Source: Elusimicrobia bacterium GWA2_61_42
GTDB taxonomy: Bacteria; Elusimicrobiota; Elusimicrobia; Elusimicrobiales; UBA9959
NCBI GenBank assembly: GCA_001799615.1
Contig: MGTU01000029.1
Span: 62,001-126,000 of the forward strand
Length of the DNA stretch: 64,000 bases
Direction of reading: 5' to 3'
The notes beneath the pieces are model-generated. The model ran no database searches and was not told the DNA's origin. It saw only the letters and a list, made by a program, of their open reading frames with translations. A program made the position numbers and the translations under genes. Shown one piece after another: positions 23,743 through 31,863 of the stretch. Numbering within the stretch: position 1 is the first letter of the stretch; every line of letters begins with the position of its first letter.

Positions 23743-24318
23743 ATGGAGACGGACAAAAACATTAAGGCAAAGGCTTTGGCCGGAACGGATCCGGAGAGCG
23801 CTTTTGACCTGCTGATAGAGGAGCATCAGAGGCAGGTTTATTCCCTGGCGCTGCGCCTTACAGGCAACCAGGCGGCGGCGGACGACATAACCCAGGAAAC
23901 TTTTATTTCGGCCTGGAAACACCTTAAAGGTTTCCGCGGCGACAGTTCTTTGAAAACCTGGCTGCTGCGTATCGCGGCCAACAAGGTGCGGTCCTACTGG
24001 CGCTGGAAAAAACTCCGCTCCTGGGTGGGACTGGGTCCCAGGGACGGCGAAGAAGGCGCCCCGGCGCTGCAGGACCTGCTGGCGGACCGCCCGGAGGACA
24101 GACCGGAGGCCGCGGCGCTGGCGGCGGACCTGGAGCGCAGGGTTCAGGCGGCTATCAGTCTTTTGCCCCCGCGGCAGCGGGAAGTAGCCGCGCTGCGGGC
24201 GCAGGAATTAAGCGTGGCCGAAATAGCCGCCGCGCTGGGGATGGCAGAGGGTACCGTAAAGGCCCACTGGTTCGAGGCCAGGAAGAAGCTTGAAGCCTCG
24301 CTGGGGGAATATTTATGA
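23743..24318 (+). CDS. ECF-family RNA polymerase sigma factor
   Basis: Region 2 includes 'FDLLIEEHQRQVYSLALRLTGNQAAADDITQETFISAWKHL' and 'LKTWLLRIAANKVRSYWR'. Region 4 is 'LLPPRQREVAALRAQELSVAEIAAALGMAEGTVKAHWFEARKKL'. The usual sigma-70 region 3 is absent, as in ECF factors. The track starts at GTG 23731, but that is only 6 nt after the -10 element; the ATG at 23743 is more likely. The stop overlaps the next gene (ATGA), so it is coupled to a probable anti-sigma factor. Confidence 0.93.
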   Translation: METDKNIKAKALAGTDPESAFDLLIEEHQRQVYSLALRLTGNQAAADDITQETFISAWKHLKGFRGDSSLKTWLLRIAANKVRSYWRWKKLRSWVGLGPRDGEEGAPALQDLLADRPEDRPEAAALAADLERRVQAAISLLPPRQREVAALRAQELSVAEIAAALGMAEGTVKAHWFEARKKLEASLGEYL

Positions 24319-24617
24319 AAGACGATGAAAAAGAAAAGAAACTTATCTCATTGCTGGCGGTACGCCGCCCCGAGGCTTTCTGGCAGCGGCAGCGGAACGC
24401 CATAACCGGTGCCGCCGCGCAGAGCCGCGGCTCGTCCAGGGCCTGGCTGCTGGCGCCGGCCGCCGCGGCCGCCGCCGTGCTGGTCGTTTTCCTGGCCAGG
24501 CTGCCGGGCCCCGCGCCGGCGCCAGAAACACAGATAGTCAGCACGGCCTTCCTGGAGCATTTGGACCTGCTGGACGATATGGACGTACTGGAGGCGGTGC
24601 CGGAGAACGAATTATGA
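24315..24617 (+). CDS. Small single-pass membrane protein, putative anti-sigma factor
   Basis: 100 residues. A cytoplasmic N-terminus (MKDDEKEKKLISLLAVRRPEAFWQRQ) precedes one Ala/Val/Leu transmembrane helix near 44-62 and an acidic periplasmic tail (LEHLDLLDDMDVLEAVPE). The topology and 4-nt overlap with the ECF sigma gene are typical of anti-sigma factors, but no zinc-binding ZAS motif is visible. Proteobacterial sigma-DUF3619-DUF3106 operons have the same layout. Function is inferred from context. Confidence 0.65.
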   Translation: MKDDEKEKKLISLLAVRRPEAFWQRQRNAITGAAAQSRGSSRAWLLAPAAAAAAVLVVFLARLPGPAPAPETQIVSTAFLEHLDLLDDMDVLEAVPENEL

Positions 24618-24868
24618 AGAAAAGAAGCCTTACAACCTATCTCACATTGGGGCTCGCCGCTGCCGCCATGGCAGCCGCGGTGACGGCCCCGGCCGAGGTC
24701 ATAAATAACCTGGATTTCTTCAGCGATTACGAGCTGATCTCGAATCTTGAGATACTTGAGGATGGGTCCGTAGAGAACGGCGCGGTAGCTGACTCTACCG
24801 CGACGCTCAGCGTGTCCATTTCAAGTGAAACGGTAAAAGCTTCTACGGTTACGGCGGAGGGATTATGA
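24614..24868 (+). CDS. Small exported acidic protein of the ECF operon
   Basis: 84 residues, with a signal peptide or anchor (TYLTLGLAAAAMAAAVTAPA) and an acidic mature part, 'VINNLDFFSDYELISNLEILED'. The motif LDFFSDYELI...LE resembles the acidic tail of the preceding membrane protein (LEHLDLLDDMDVLE), hinting at related binding surfaces. It overlaps both neighbours by 4 nt. Not a family I recognise. Confidence 0.6.
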   Translation: MKKRSLTTYLTLGLAAAAMAAAVTAPAEVINNLDFFSDYELISNLEILEDGSVENGAVADSTATLSVSISSETVKASTVTAEGL

Positions 24869-25308
24869 AGATTATAAGATACATGTTGATTGCCGTTATC
24901 CTGGGCGTGTTCGCTTATGGCCCGGCTAGTTCTGGCGAAGCGAGCCCGGCCGCCAAGAATGCCGCCTGGGAAAAACTTCCCGAGGCCGAAAAAGCCCGTG
25001 TACTGGCCAATTATGAAAAATGGAAGAACCTGGAACCTTCCAAGCAGGCCGAGATCAAGGTTAAGTTCGAGCGCTTCAAGGCCATGCCCGCCGAGCGACA
25101 GGTTGAACTGCGCGGCCGCTGGGGCCGTTTTCAGGGCATGCCGGAAGTTGAGAGAGGGAAACTGCTGAAAAAGTTCCAGAAGTGGCAGAAGCTGTCAAAG
25201 GAGCGCCGCGAGGAGCTCCGCCGCGAATACCGCCGTGAAAAGAAATCCGAGAGGCGCTCGGGCTCCGGGTCGGGTTCCGGCTCGGGCGGCGGGAGGGGCC
25301 GGCGCTAA
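24865..25308 (+). CDS. Exported DUF3106-like basic protein
   Basis: 147 residues. A signal peptide (MLIAVILGVFAYGPASSG) is followed by repeated helices of the DUF3106 type: 'WEKLPEAEKARVLANYEKWKNL', 'FKAMPAERQVELRGRWGRFQGM', 'FQKWQKLSKERREELR'. The Arg/Lys-rich C-terminus ends in a Ser-Gly repeat and GRGRR. The spaced Trp/Phe and Arg residues resemble the periplasmic CpxP/Spy-like stress proteins. It is last in the ECF operon. Confidence 0.75.
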   Translation: MKIIRYMLIAVILGVFAYGPASSGEASPAAKNAAWEKLPEAEKARVLANYEKWKNLEPSKQAEIKVKFERFKAMPAERQVELRGRWGRFQGMPEVERGKLLKKFQKWQKLSKERREELRREYRREKKSERRSGSGSGSGSGGGRGRR

Positions 25309-25323
25309 AGCGCCGGTTCGCGA

Positions 25324-25354
25324 CTAAACCTTTGGTGGCGCAGGCGCGTCAGTG
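25324..25354 (+). promoter_or_regulatory. ECF-type promoter, copy 3 (charged repeat protein)
   Basis: CTAAACCTTT (25324-25333), 12 nt, GCGTCAGTG (25346-25354), identical in both blocks to copy 2. It drives the gene at 25393. Confidence 0.82.
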
Positions 25355-25392
25355 TGGGAAGCGGCACAAAGCCGCCCGAGTAAGGAGGAGTT

Positions 25393-25923
25393 ATGAAAAA
25401 CAAACTAATGACGATATCTGCCCTCAGCCTGGTTTCTGTCTTTTTTCTGGCGGTTTCGGTAAAAGCCGAAGACGCTGTTAAGGAGCAGGACAAGCTGCAG
25501 ACCCAGGACAAGCTGCAGACTCAGGACAAACTGCAGACGCAAGACCAGGTCCGCGAACAGGCTGAGCTGCAGACCCAGGACAAGCTGCAGACGAAAGATC
25601 AGCTCCGGCTTAAGGACGGCCAGAAGGCGGAAAAGCCTGGCGAGGGCGAAAAGAACGCCCTGAAAGAGCAGGAGCGTACCCGCCTTATGAAAGGCGCCGG
25701 CAACGCCAAAGGCGAGGCCTTAAGAGAAAAAACAGAGAATGCCGGAGAAGAAAAAGCCCTGAAGAACCAGGAGAAAACCGGCGACAAGAATGAAAAAGCG
25801 CTGAAAAAGCAGGAGCGCAAGCAGGAGAAGAAGCAGCTCAGGAAAAAAGAGCATTCCGCCGGGAATCGCGGGTCACGCCCGGAAGGACGCGGTCAGGGCC
25901 GGGGCGCCGGAAAGCGCAATTAA
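25393..25923 (+). CDS. Exported highly charged repeat protein, ECF-regulated
   Basis: 176 residues. A signal peptide (TISALSLVSVFFLAVSVKA) precedes tandem 6-residue repeats (DKLQTQ repeated three times, then variants), followed by Lys/Glu-rich helices (ALKEQE, ALKNQE, ALKKQE) and a basic C-terminus ending in GRGAGKRN. It contains no Cys, Trp or Tyr after the signal, so it is probably extended, coiled-coil or disordered. SD AAGGAGGAG. The ECF-type promoter upstream suggests an envelope-stress role. No family recognised. Confidence 0.7.
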   Translation: MKNKLMTISALSLVSVFFLAVSVKAEDAVKEQDKLQTQDKLQTQDKLQTQDQVREQAELQTQDKLQTKDQLRLKDGQKAEKPGEGEKNALKEQERTRLMKGAGNAKGEALREKTENAGEEKALKNQEKTGDKNEKALKKQERKQEKKQLRKKEHSAGNRGSRPEGRGQGRGAGKRN

Positions 25924-25939
25924 AAAGAAAGACAGGGTT

Positions 25940-25975
25940 GCCGCCGTCGTCCGCTCAAGCGGACGGCGGCTATTT
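25940..25975 (+). terminator. Hairpin after the charged repeat gene
   Basis: GCCGCCGTC / GACGGCGGC arms (25940-25948, 25962-25970) followed by the weak tail TATTTAT. A possible terminator, or a processing site. Confidence 0.45.
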
Positions 25976-25989
25976 ATGAAAGGCATAAT

Positions 25990-26859
25990 ATGAAAAAACG
26001 AGTATACGCCGTTTTGGTATTTTTATTTTCAGCCTGCGGCGCGCAGGCTTATACTGACGTGGGCGGTAAATATACCGCCGGCCCCGACGCTTACGCAGGA
26101 CTTAATTTTTTTGCCGAATGGGGGGACGATAACTATTATCTGCGCCCCTCGCTTAACACCTACGCCAGCGACCTGGCCGACAGGTATTCAACTTACTCTT
26201 TTGGGGGCGGCCTGGAGGGGGAGCGCTGGAGCGCCGGGGCGGAGCTTTCCATGACCCCGGAAACGGGCGGCTACCAAAACACCGCTATTTACGCCGATCT
26301 CACCTATAACCTGCTGGGCCTGCCTGAAGAGGACGCCGCGCTTGAGGCCGCGTCGCTCGGCGTCTTTGCCGGGCTGACCGCCCACGAGGACAGCTATGCC
26401 TCGTCCACCACAACACTGCCCTCCGGCGGCGGACGCCGGAGCTCTGTTTCTACCCTGACCGAAGCTTTCAAACTTAACCAGACGGATTACGGCCTTTCGG
26501 CCTCCGTGAAGGCGTACGGTCTCAGGGCCAGCGGCCGGTTTACAAAAACCGCTTATGACAAGGACGTTACGGCCGAGGCGCGTGAGCTGCCGCTGAGCAT
26601 CGGCAGCATAGGCACCAGCGGTTTCCCGGATACCGCCGTTTCCGTGCGCCTGCGGGCTGCCGGCCTGCCGCTGTCGCCAGAGGCGGGCTACGCCAAAACC
26701 GCTTACCTGCTGGACCAGCCGGACTCCGAGTCTTTCAACTTCGGCCTGTCGGTAAAAGCCGGCGCCGCCGAGCTCTCTGCCGGCTGGGAAAACTTCAACC
26801 CCGGCGGCGGCGCCCCCAGGAGCGATTATTATTCTCTAGGGGTGACGTACTCTTTTTGA
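25990..26859 (+). CDS. Outer-membrane beta-barrel protein
   Basis: 289 residues. A signal peptide (VYAVLVFLFSACGAQA) precedes a series of amphipathic strands with many Tyr, Gly and Ala, ending 'SDYYSLGVTYSF' with the terminal Phe expected for BAM substrates. It probably has 10-12 strands. No channel family recognised. The preceding hairpin suggests partial read-through from the ECF-regulated gene. Confidence 0.65.
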   Translation: MKKRVYAVLVFLFSACGAQAYTDVGGKYTAGPDAYAGLNFFAEWGDDNYYLRPSLNTYASDLADRYSTYSFGGGLEGERWSAGAELSMTPETGGYQNTAIYADLTYNLLGLPEEDAALEAASLGVFAGLTAHEDSYASSTTTLPSGGGRRSSVSTLTEAFKLNQTDYGLSASVKAYGLRASGRFTKTAYDKDVTAEARELPLSIGSIGTSGFPDTAVSVRLRAAGLPLSPEAGYAKTAYLLDQPDSESFNFGLSVKAGAAELSAGWENFNPGGGAPRSDYYSLGVTYSF

Positions 26860-26960
26860 TAATGAAACTTTTTTAACCCTGCCGCATCTCAACTTGGTAA
26901 CGGGGTCCTGAAAGTTGGTATATTGCTTTTAACGCAGGGGCGTTGAAAGGGGGAGAGAAA

Positions 26961-27719
26961 ATGAAAAAAATAGTAATAGTGCCGCTGCTGCTGGCGGCTG
27001 TGGCTGTTTCTTCGGCGTTCGCGGAAGGCGTGCCGCTTATAGGCGACGACGCGCCGGCCTTCAAAGCCGTCACTACGCAGGGGCCTGTGGACTTCCCTGC
27101 CGACTACAAGGGAAAATGGGTGATACTGTTCAGCCATCCGGCCGACTTCACTCCGGTCTGCACTACGGAGTTCATGACCTTCGCGAAAATGATCCCGGAA
27201 TTCAAGGCGCTGAATACCGAGGTTATAGGTCTGTCCATAGACAGCATCTACAGCCACGTGGCCTGGCTGCGGATGATAAAAGAGCGGATAGAGTATAAAG
27301 GCATGAAGAACGTGGAAGTCACCTTCCCGCTCATCGAGGATATAAAGATGGACGTGGCGCGGAAATACGGCATGGTACAGGCCAACGCCTCGGGCACCCA
27401 GGCCGTGCGCGCGGTGTTCTTTATAGACCCGGTCGGCAAAATAAGGGCCCTTATCTATTACCCGTTGTCCAACGGGCGCAACTTCGACGAGATAAAGCGC
27501 CTGCTGATAGCCATGCAGACCTCCGATAAGTACAAGGTGGCCACCCCTGCCGACTGGCGTCCCGGCGAGGACGTAATAGTGCCTCCGCCCAACTCCTGCG
27601 GCGTGGCCAAGACGCGCGTGGATACGCAGAAGGAGACCGGGATACACTGCTACGACTGGTTCATGTGTTTTAAGCCCCTGCCCGCAGAAGAGCCTAAGGC
27701 CGAAGGCAGAAAGCCTTAA
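26961..27719 (+). CDS. Exported peroxiredoxin (AhpC/TSA, Prx6-like)
   Basis: 252 residues from the ATG at 26961, which follows GGGGGAGAG and opens a signal peptide (MKKIVIVPLLLAAVAVSSAFAEG). The peroxiredoxin core includes '[18 protein letters not shown]' with the peroxidatic Cys (PxxxT/SxxC). Additional Cys occur near the C-terminus (NSCGVAK, HCYDWFMCF). It should detoxify peroxide outside the cytoplasm. A close cytoplasmic paralogue lies at 35253 (same VCTTEF, VRAVF and IIPPA-like segments) without the signal peptide. Confidence 0.92.
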   Translation: MKKIVIVPLLLAAVAVSSAFAEGVPLIGDDAPAFKAVTTQGPVDFPADYKGKWVILFSHPADFTPVCTTEFMTFAKMIPEFKALNTEVIGLSIDSIYSHVAWLRMIKERIEYKGMKNVEVTFPLIEDIKMDVARKYGMVQANASGTQAVRAVFFIDPVGKIRALIYYPLSNGRNFDEIKRLLIAMQTSDKYKVATPADWRPGEDVIVPPPNSCGVAKTRVDTQKETGIHCYDWFMCFKPLPAEEPKAEGRKP

Positions 27720-27739
27720 CTCACGGCGGCGCTGGATCA

Positions 27740-27768
27740 GGGCCCCGTCCCCGGACGGGGCCCTTTTT
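27740..27768 (+). terminator. Terminator after exported peroxiredoxin
   Basis: GGGCCCCGT / ACGGGGCCC stem with a short loop followed by TTTTT. Confidence 0.9.
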
Positions 27769-27770
27769 CG

Positions 27771-27810
27771 TTGCCAAATTCATATTCTTTTGTAAAATAG
27801 TATGAATATG
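27771..27810 (+). promoter_or_regulatory. Promoter and NikR-type operator
   Basis: TTGCCA (27771-27776), 16 nt, TAAAAT (27793-27798). A perfect inverted repeat CATATTC-N16-GAATATG (27781-27787 and 27804-27810) spans the promoter. The 16-nt gap equals that of the E. coli NikR operator (GTATGA-N16-TCATAC). Confidence 0.7.
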
Positions 27811-28218
27811 AAAAACGCCTCCCTTGACCGTTTCACCGTTTGCCTGGAGAAAGGCCTGCTCGCCCGCCTGGACGGGATCTCCGCCGAGCGCGGCTACCCC
27901 AGCCGTTCGCAGGCCATGGCCGATTTCATCCGCCGGGCCATAGTTAAGAAAGACTGGCGCGGCGGCCGCGACTGCGCCGGCACCATTTCCGTAGTCTACG
28001 ATCCCGCCGACAGCCGCCCCGGCCGCGGCCTTGAGGCGCTGCTGCGGGCCAACGCCAAAAGCGTGCTTTCTTTGCAGACCAACCTGCTGCCCGGGGGGAA
28101 AATGCTCGCCACGGCGTCCGTCATCGGGCGGCCGGCCGCGCTGGAACGCCTGGCCGACGCCCTGCGCGCCGTAAAAGGCGTTACTCACGGGGCCTTTTCC
28201 GTGGTTGCGCCGGTGTAA
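27808..28218 (+). CDS. NikR-like ribbon-helix-helix regulator lacking nickel ligands
   Basis: 136 residues from the ATG at 27808 (an ATG at 27802 is also possible but sits only 3 nt after the -10 box). The N-terminal RHH domain 'DRFTVCLEKGLLARLDGISAERGYPSRSQAMADFIRRAI' and the C-terminal ACT-like domain match NikR in length and layout. The high-affinity nickel residues of E. coli NikR (His76, His87, His89, Cys95) are all replaced; the 'LHVHINHDDC' segment reads 'LQTNLLPGGK'. It may sense another ligand or none. A NikR-spaced operator overlaps its promoter. Confidence 0.8.
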   Translation: MKNASLDRFTVCLEKGLLARLDGISAERGYPSRSQAMADFIRRAIVKKDWRGGRDCAGTISVVYDPADSRPGRGLEALLRANAKSVLSLQTNLLPGGKMLATASVIGRPAALERLADALRAVKGVTHGAFSVVAPV

Positions 28219-29349
28219 ATGAAAGATAAAGTTCTTCTCTGGCGCAAAGCCGCCGTGCTGGGCAGCCTCTGGGCGGCCTCGGAAATAATTCTCGGCAGCT
28301 TCCTTCATAACGCGCGTATCCCTTTCTCCGGCCGGCTGCTTACCGGCATCGGCATAGCCGTTATGGTGGCCGGCCACCGACTGTGGCCGGAGCGCGGCCT
28401 GCTGTGGCGCGCGGCCCTGGTCTGCGCCGCCATGAAATCCGTGTCGCCCAGCGCCGTACTGATAAGCCCCATGGTGGCTATTTTCACGGAGGGCCTGCTT
28501 GCGGAACTGGCCGTGCGGCTGGCCGGGGCCAATATCGCCGGCTATATGCTGGCAGGCGGGCTGGCCATGAGCTGGGGGCTGATCCACAAGGTGGGGCGGC
28601 TGCTCATACTTTACGGCGCGGACGCCGTGTACGCCTACGGCCGCGGCCTGGAGAAGATCATGGCGCTGCTGGGGGCTTCCGCCGGGGTGTGGGCGCCGGT
28701 ACTGGCGCTGCTGGGGCTTTATTTTGTCGGGGGAATGGCCTCTTCCCTGCTGGGGCTAAGGGCGGCCCGCCCCGGCCCCACAGTGGATTGCCGCCCGCGG
28801 GACGGCTCCAAATATTACGCCAAGTTCCACGGTTATGGCGCCGCCTACTATTCAGTTTACTCGCTGCTGCTGCACCTGCTGGTCCTGGGCGGGTTGATGG
28901 CCTCGGGCAGTTTGCCGCTGGCCGCGGCCGTGGTGGCCTCGCTGGCCTACGGCCTTGCCTGTGCATTTTTCTACCTCCGGGCGGCCGCGCTGCTGCGCCG
29001 CGGCTGGCTTTGGACGGGTGTTGTAGCGATTTCCCTGCTGGCGGGCTGGCTGCTGTCGGACCTGGCCTCCGGCCTGCGCATGGCCGCGCGGGCTTTCGCG
29101 CTGACGCTGGGCTTTGCCGCCGTAGCGCAGGAACTGCTTAACCCCGCGGTGCGCGGCGCCCTGGAGCGGGCGGCCGGCAAAACCTTCTTCGAAACCCTGG
29201 AGTACGCCTTCGGCGCTCTGCCGCAGGTGCTGGCGGCCCTGCCTTCCGGCAGGGACATGTTGCTGCGGCCAGCCGCTTCGCTGCGTACGCTGCTCTTGCG
29301 CGCGCCGGAGCTGCTGGCCGCGGCCGAAAAAGAAAATAAGAGGAGTTAA
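28219..29349 (+). CDS. Polytopic membrane protein, possible ECF-transporter-like
   Basis: 376 residues with about nine hydrophobic helices. The N-terminal 130 residues ('AAVLGSLWAASEIILGSFLHN', 'FSGRLLTGIGIAVMVAGHRL', 'AAMKSVSPSAVLISPMVAIFTEGLLAEL') resemble substrate-binding S components of ECF-type vitamin/metal transporters. A soluble loop near 190-215 precedes further helices. It starts directly after the NikR-like stop, so the regulator probably controls it. No ATPase gene is nearby. Substrate unknown; metal or cofactor uptake is only a contextual guess. Confidence 0.5.
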   Translation: MKDKVLLWRKAAVLGSLWAASEIILGSFLHNARIPFSGRLLTGIGIAVMVAGHRLWPERGLLWRAALVCAAMKSVSPSAVLISPMVAIFTEGLLAELAVRLAGANIAGYMLAGGLAMSWGLIHKVGRLLILYGADAVYAYGRGLEKIMALLGASAGVWAPVLALLGLYFVGGMASSLLGLRAARPGPTVDCRPRDGSKYYAKFHGYGAAYYSVYSLLLHLLVLGGLMASGSLPLAAAVVASLAYGLACAFFYLRAAALLRRGWLWTGVVAISLLAGWLLSDLASGLRMAARAFALTLGFAAVAQELLNPAVRGALERAAGKTFFETLEYAFGALPQVLAALPSGRDMLLRPAASLRTLLLRAPELLAAAEKENKRS

Positions 29350-30116
29350 ACCTTCGGGTGCCAGACTATGACGGCTTTCCTGGCCAGGGTGGTCTGCTTT
29401 ATAACGCCGCCGCGCGCGGCTTTCATCAGCACCGGTCCCAGCCATTTATAGTCCGGCCGCTTGCCGTTCACCTTCATATTAACTTCCAGCTCGCGCAAGG
29501 TTTCGGCTGGCGTCATGGCCTTGGTCCAGGAATCTCGCACATAGCGCAGTCCGAACTTGCGCCCCAGCGCCTTCAGTACTGGCAGCACCAGGTCCGCACC
29601 GTGGGGCGCCAGGTACTTCAGGCCGTGATGGCGGTAGATCTTTTCTAGAAAGGCGTTGCGGCGCAAGCCGGCCCAGCCTATGTAGACGCAGCACTCCGGC
29701 GCAGCTCGCTCCATCTTCAGCACTTCCGCCTTATTGTGCACCGCCATGGTCATGCTGGCCAGCGCCACATCATAGCGGCCGGCCGTGCGCGCGGCCGGCA
29801 GAGCCGCCCACTTTGAAGCTATGGCGCGCGCGTTCTTTATTCCTTGCTTTTCGGCCTGGCCGCGGAAGACCTTGAGCATGCCGGGCGAACCGTCCACCCC
29901 TGTAACGCTTTTGGCTCGGGCCGCCAGCGGCAGGGCGTAATTGCCGGTGCCGCAGCCGATATCCAGCAGCCGTCGGCCGGTGAACCTGGCGCCCAGGCCC
30001 GCTGCTATTTTAAGGATCCGGCGGGTCTTTAAAAGCGTCTCCCGCTCGAAGGGCTGCGGGTAATTGACCGCGCGGGCGTTCCAGTAGAATTTCTCGTTGG
30101 CGGGGGTGGCTTTCAT
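29346..30116 (-). CDS. Class I SAM-dependent methyltransferase
   Basis: 256 residues. 'RRLLDIGCGTGNYALPLAARAKSVTGVDGSPGMLKVF' is motif I plus the acidic loop of class I methyltransferases. 'YDVALASMTMAVHN' is motif IV. The N-terminus 'FYWNARAVNYPQPFERE' resembles small-molecule methyltransferases. Substrate unknown. It converges on the membrane-protein gene with overlapping stop codons. Confidence 0.85.
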   Translation of the reverse strand: MKATPANEKFYWNARAVNYPQPFERETLLKTRRILKIAAGLGARFTGRRLLDIGCGTGNYALPLAARAKSVTGVDGSPGMLKVFRGQAEKQGIKNARAIASKWAALPAARTAGRYDVALASMTMAVHNKAEVLKMERAAPECCVYIGWAGLRRNAFLEKIYRHHGLKYLAPHGADLVLPVLKALGRKFGLRYVRDSWTKAMTPAETLRELEVNMKVNGKRPDYKWLGPVLMKAARGGVIKQTTLARKAVIVWHPKV

Positions 30117-30304
30117 ATAAGGATTATATTAAATGACGATCGTTGACTTTGCCTTCTCCATCTGACAAAATGAAGGCTGGGGGAGTAAAATAGACCGCTG
30201 TCGTGAACTTGAACCCGGGCCCGCGCGCCTGGACCTGCCGGCCTTCGAGGCCGGGGATTATTTGTTTAATGATAAAAAAAGAAGAGAAAGTAAGGGGAGG
30301 GAAC

Positions 30305-31765
30305 ATGAAAGAGAGGAAAGTAAACAAACTGACCTCGGTGACCGGCGCGCCGGTAGCCGATAACCAGAACAGCCTTACGGCCGGCCCGCGCGGCCCCATG
30401 CTGCTGCAGGACGTGTGGTACCTCGAGAAGCTCGCGCATTTCGACCGCGAGGTAATCCCGGAGCGCCGCATGCACGCCAAGGGCTCGGGCGCCTTCGGCA
30501 CCTTCACGGTGACCAAGGACATAACCAAATACACCAAGGCCGCCATGTTCTCAAAGGTGGGCAAGAAGACGGAATGCTTCACGCGCTTCTCCACCGTAGC
30601 AGGCGAGCGCGGCGCGGCCGACGCCGAGCGCGACATACGCGGCTTCGCCATGAAGTTCTACACCGAGGAAGGCAACTGGGACCTCGTCGGCAATAACACG
30701 CCGGTATTCTTCCTGCGCGACCCGCTGAAGTTCCCGGACCTCAACCACGCCGTCAAGCGCGACCCCAAGACCAACCTGCGCAGCGCCAGGAACAACTGGG
30801 ACTTCTGGACCTCCCTGCCCGAGGCGATCCACCAGGTGACCATCACCATGAGCGACCGCGGCATCCCGGCCAGCTACCGCCACATGCACGGCTTCGGCAG
30901 CCATACCTTCAGCATGTTCAACGCCAAAAACGAGCGCGTGTGGGTAAAGTTCCACCTGCGCACGCAGCAGGGCATAAAGAACCTCACCAACGCCGAGGCC
31001 GACGCCATGATAGCCAAGTGCCGGGAGAGCCACCAGCGCGACCTGTTCGGCGCCATAGAGAAGGGCGACTTCCCGAAGTGGACCATGTACATACAGGTGA
31101 TGACCGAGGAGAAGGCGGCCAAGCTGTCCTACAACCCGTTCGACCTCACCCGCGTGTGGTTCCACAAGGACGCCCCGCTCATCGAAGTGGGCGTGATGGA
31201 GCTCAACCGCAACCCGGAGAATTACTTCGCCGACGTGGAGCAGGCGGCCTTTAACCCTGCCAGCGTAGTACCCGGCATCGGCTTCTCGCCGGACAAGATG
31301 CTGCAGGGGCGGCTGTTCTCCTACGGCGACGCGCAGCGCTACCGCCTGGGCGTCAACCACCACCACATCCCGGTGAACAAACCGCGCTGCCCGTTCAATT
31401 CGTACCACCGCGACGGCCAGATGCGCACCGACGGCAACCACGGCGCCACGCTGGGCTACGAGCCCAACAGCTACGGCGAGTGGGTGCAGCAGCCCGGCTT
31501 CGCCGAGCCGCCGCTGAAGCTGGAAGGCGCCGCCGACCACTGGGCGCAGGACGACGACAACTTCAAGCAGGCCGGCCTGCTGTTCAGGCTGATGAAGCCC
31601 GCGCAGCAGCAGGTGCTGTTCGCGAACACCGCGGCCGCCATGGGCGACGCCCCGAAGGAAATAAAGCTGCGCCACATCGGCAACTGCTATAGGGCCGACC
31701 CCGCCTATGGTGAGGGCGTAGCCGAAGCGCTGGGGTTGGAGGTTAAGGAAGCGGCGGCGAAATAG
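30305..31765 (+). CDS. katA: Heme catalase
   Basis: 486 residues from the ATG at 30305 (SD AAGGGGAGGG); the track's longer start is not supported. Monofunctional catalase signatures are '[20 protein letters not shown]' (distal His), '[18 protein letters not shown]' and '[17 protein letters not shown]' (proximal Tyr ligand). The length suggests a small-subunit (clade 3) enzyme without the C-terminal flavodoxin domain. It decomposes H2O2 in the cytoplasm. It is followed by a terminator whose loop contains the next gene's -35 box. Confidence 0.97.
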   Translation: MKERKVNKLTSVTGAPVADNQNSLTAGPRGPMLLQDVWYLEKLAHFDREVIPERRMHAKGSGAFGTFTVTKDITKYTKAAMFSKVGKKTECFTRFSTVAGERGAADAERDIRGFAMKFYTEEGNWDLVGNNTPVFFLRDPLKFPDLNHAVKRDPKTNLRSARNNWDFWTSLPEAIHQVTITMSDRGIPASYRHMHGFGSHTFSMFNAKNERVWVKFHLRTQQGIKNLTNAEADAMIAKCRESHQRDLFGAIEKGDFPKWTMYIQVMTEEKAAKLSYNPFDLTRVWFHKDAPLIEVGVMELNRNPENYFADVEQAAFNPASVVPGIGFSPDKMLQGRLFSYGDAQRYRLGVNHHHIPVNKPRCPFNSYHRDGQMRTDGNHGATLGYEPNSYGEWVQQPGFAEPPLKLEGAADHWAQDDDNFKQAGLLFRLMKPAQQQVLFANTAAAMGDAPKEIKLRHIGNCYRADPAYGEGVAEALGLEVKEAAAK

Positions 31766-31792
31766 AAAAAAGTGGCGCCGCCGGGTCCCGAG

Positions 31793-31828
31793 GGAACCGC
31801 CCGGAGTTTGACCTGGGCGGTTCCTTTT
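31793..31828 (+). terminator. Catalase terminator with embedded -35 box
   Basis: GGAACCGCCC (31793-31802) pairs with GGGCGGTTCC (31815-31824), followed by TTTT. The 12-nt loop contains TTGACC, the apparent -35 element of the DUF134 gene. Confidence 0.8.
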
Positions 31829-31863
31829 GCTAGCATATAGTTATTGGCATATGCCAATAACTA
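31808..31863 (+). promoter_or_regulatory. DUF134 promoter with 26-bp palindromic operator
   Basis: TTGACC (31808-31813), 17 nt, TAGCAT (31831-31836). A perfect 26-bp palindrome follows (half-site TAGTTATTGGCAT, 31838-31863), covering the predicted transcription start and reaching the start codon. Strong candidate for autorepression. Confidence 0.8.

Noticed and set aside
25480-25600. DKLQTQ-coding repeats as a DNA repeat array or CRISPR
   Set aside because: The 18-bp repeats are in frame within a protein with signal peptide and SD, so they are coding repeats.
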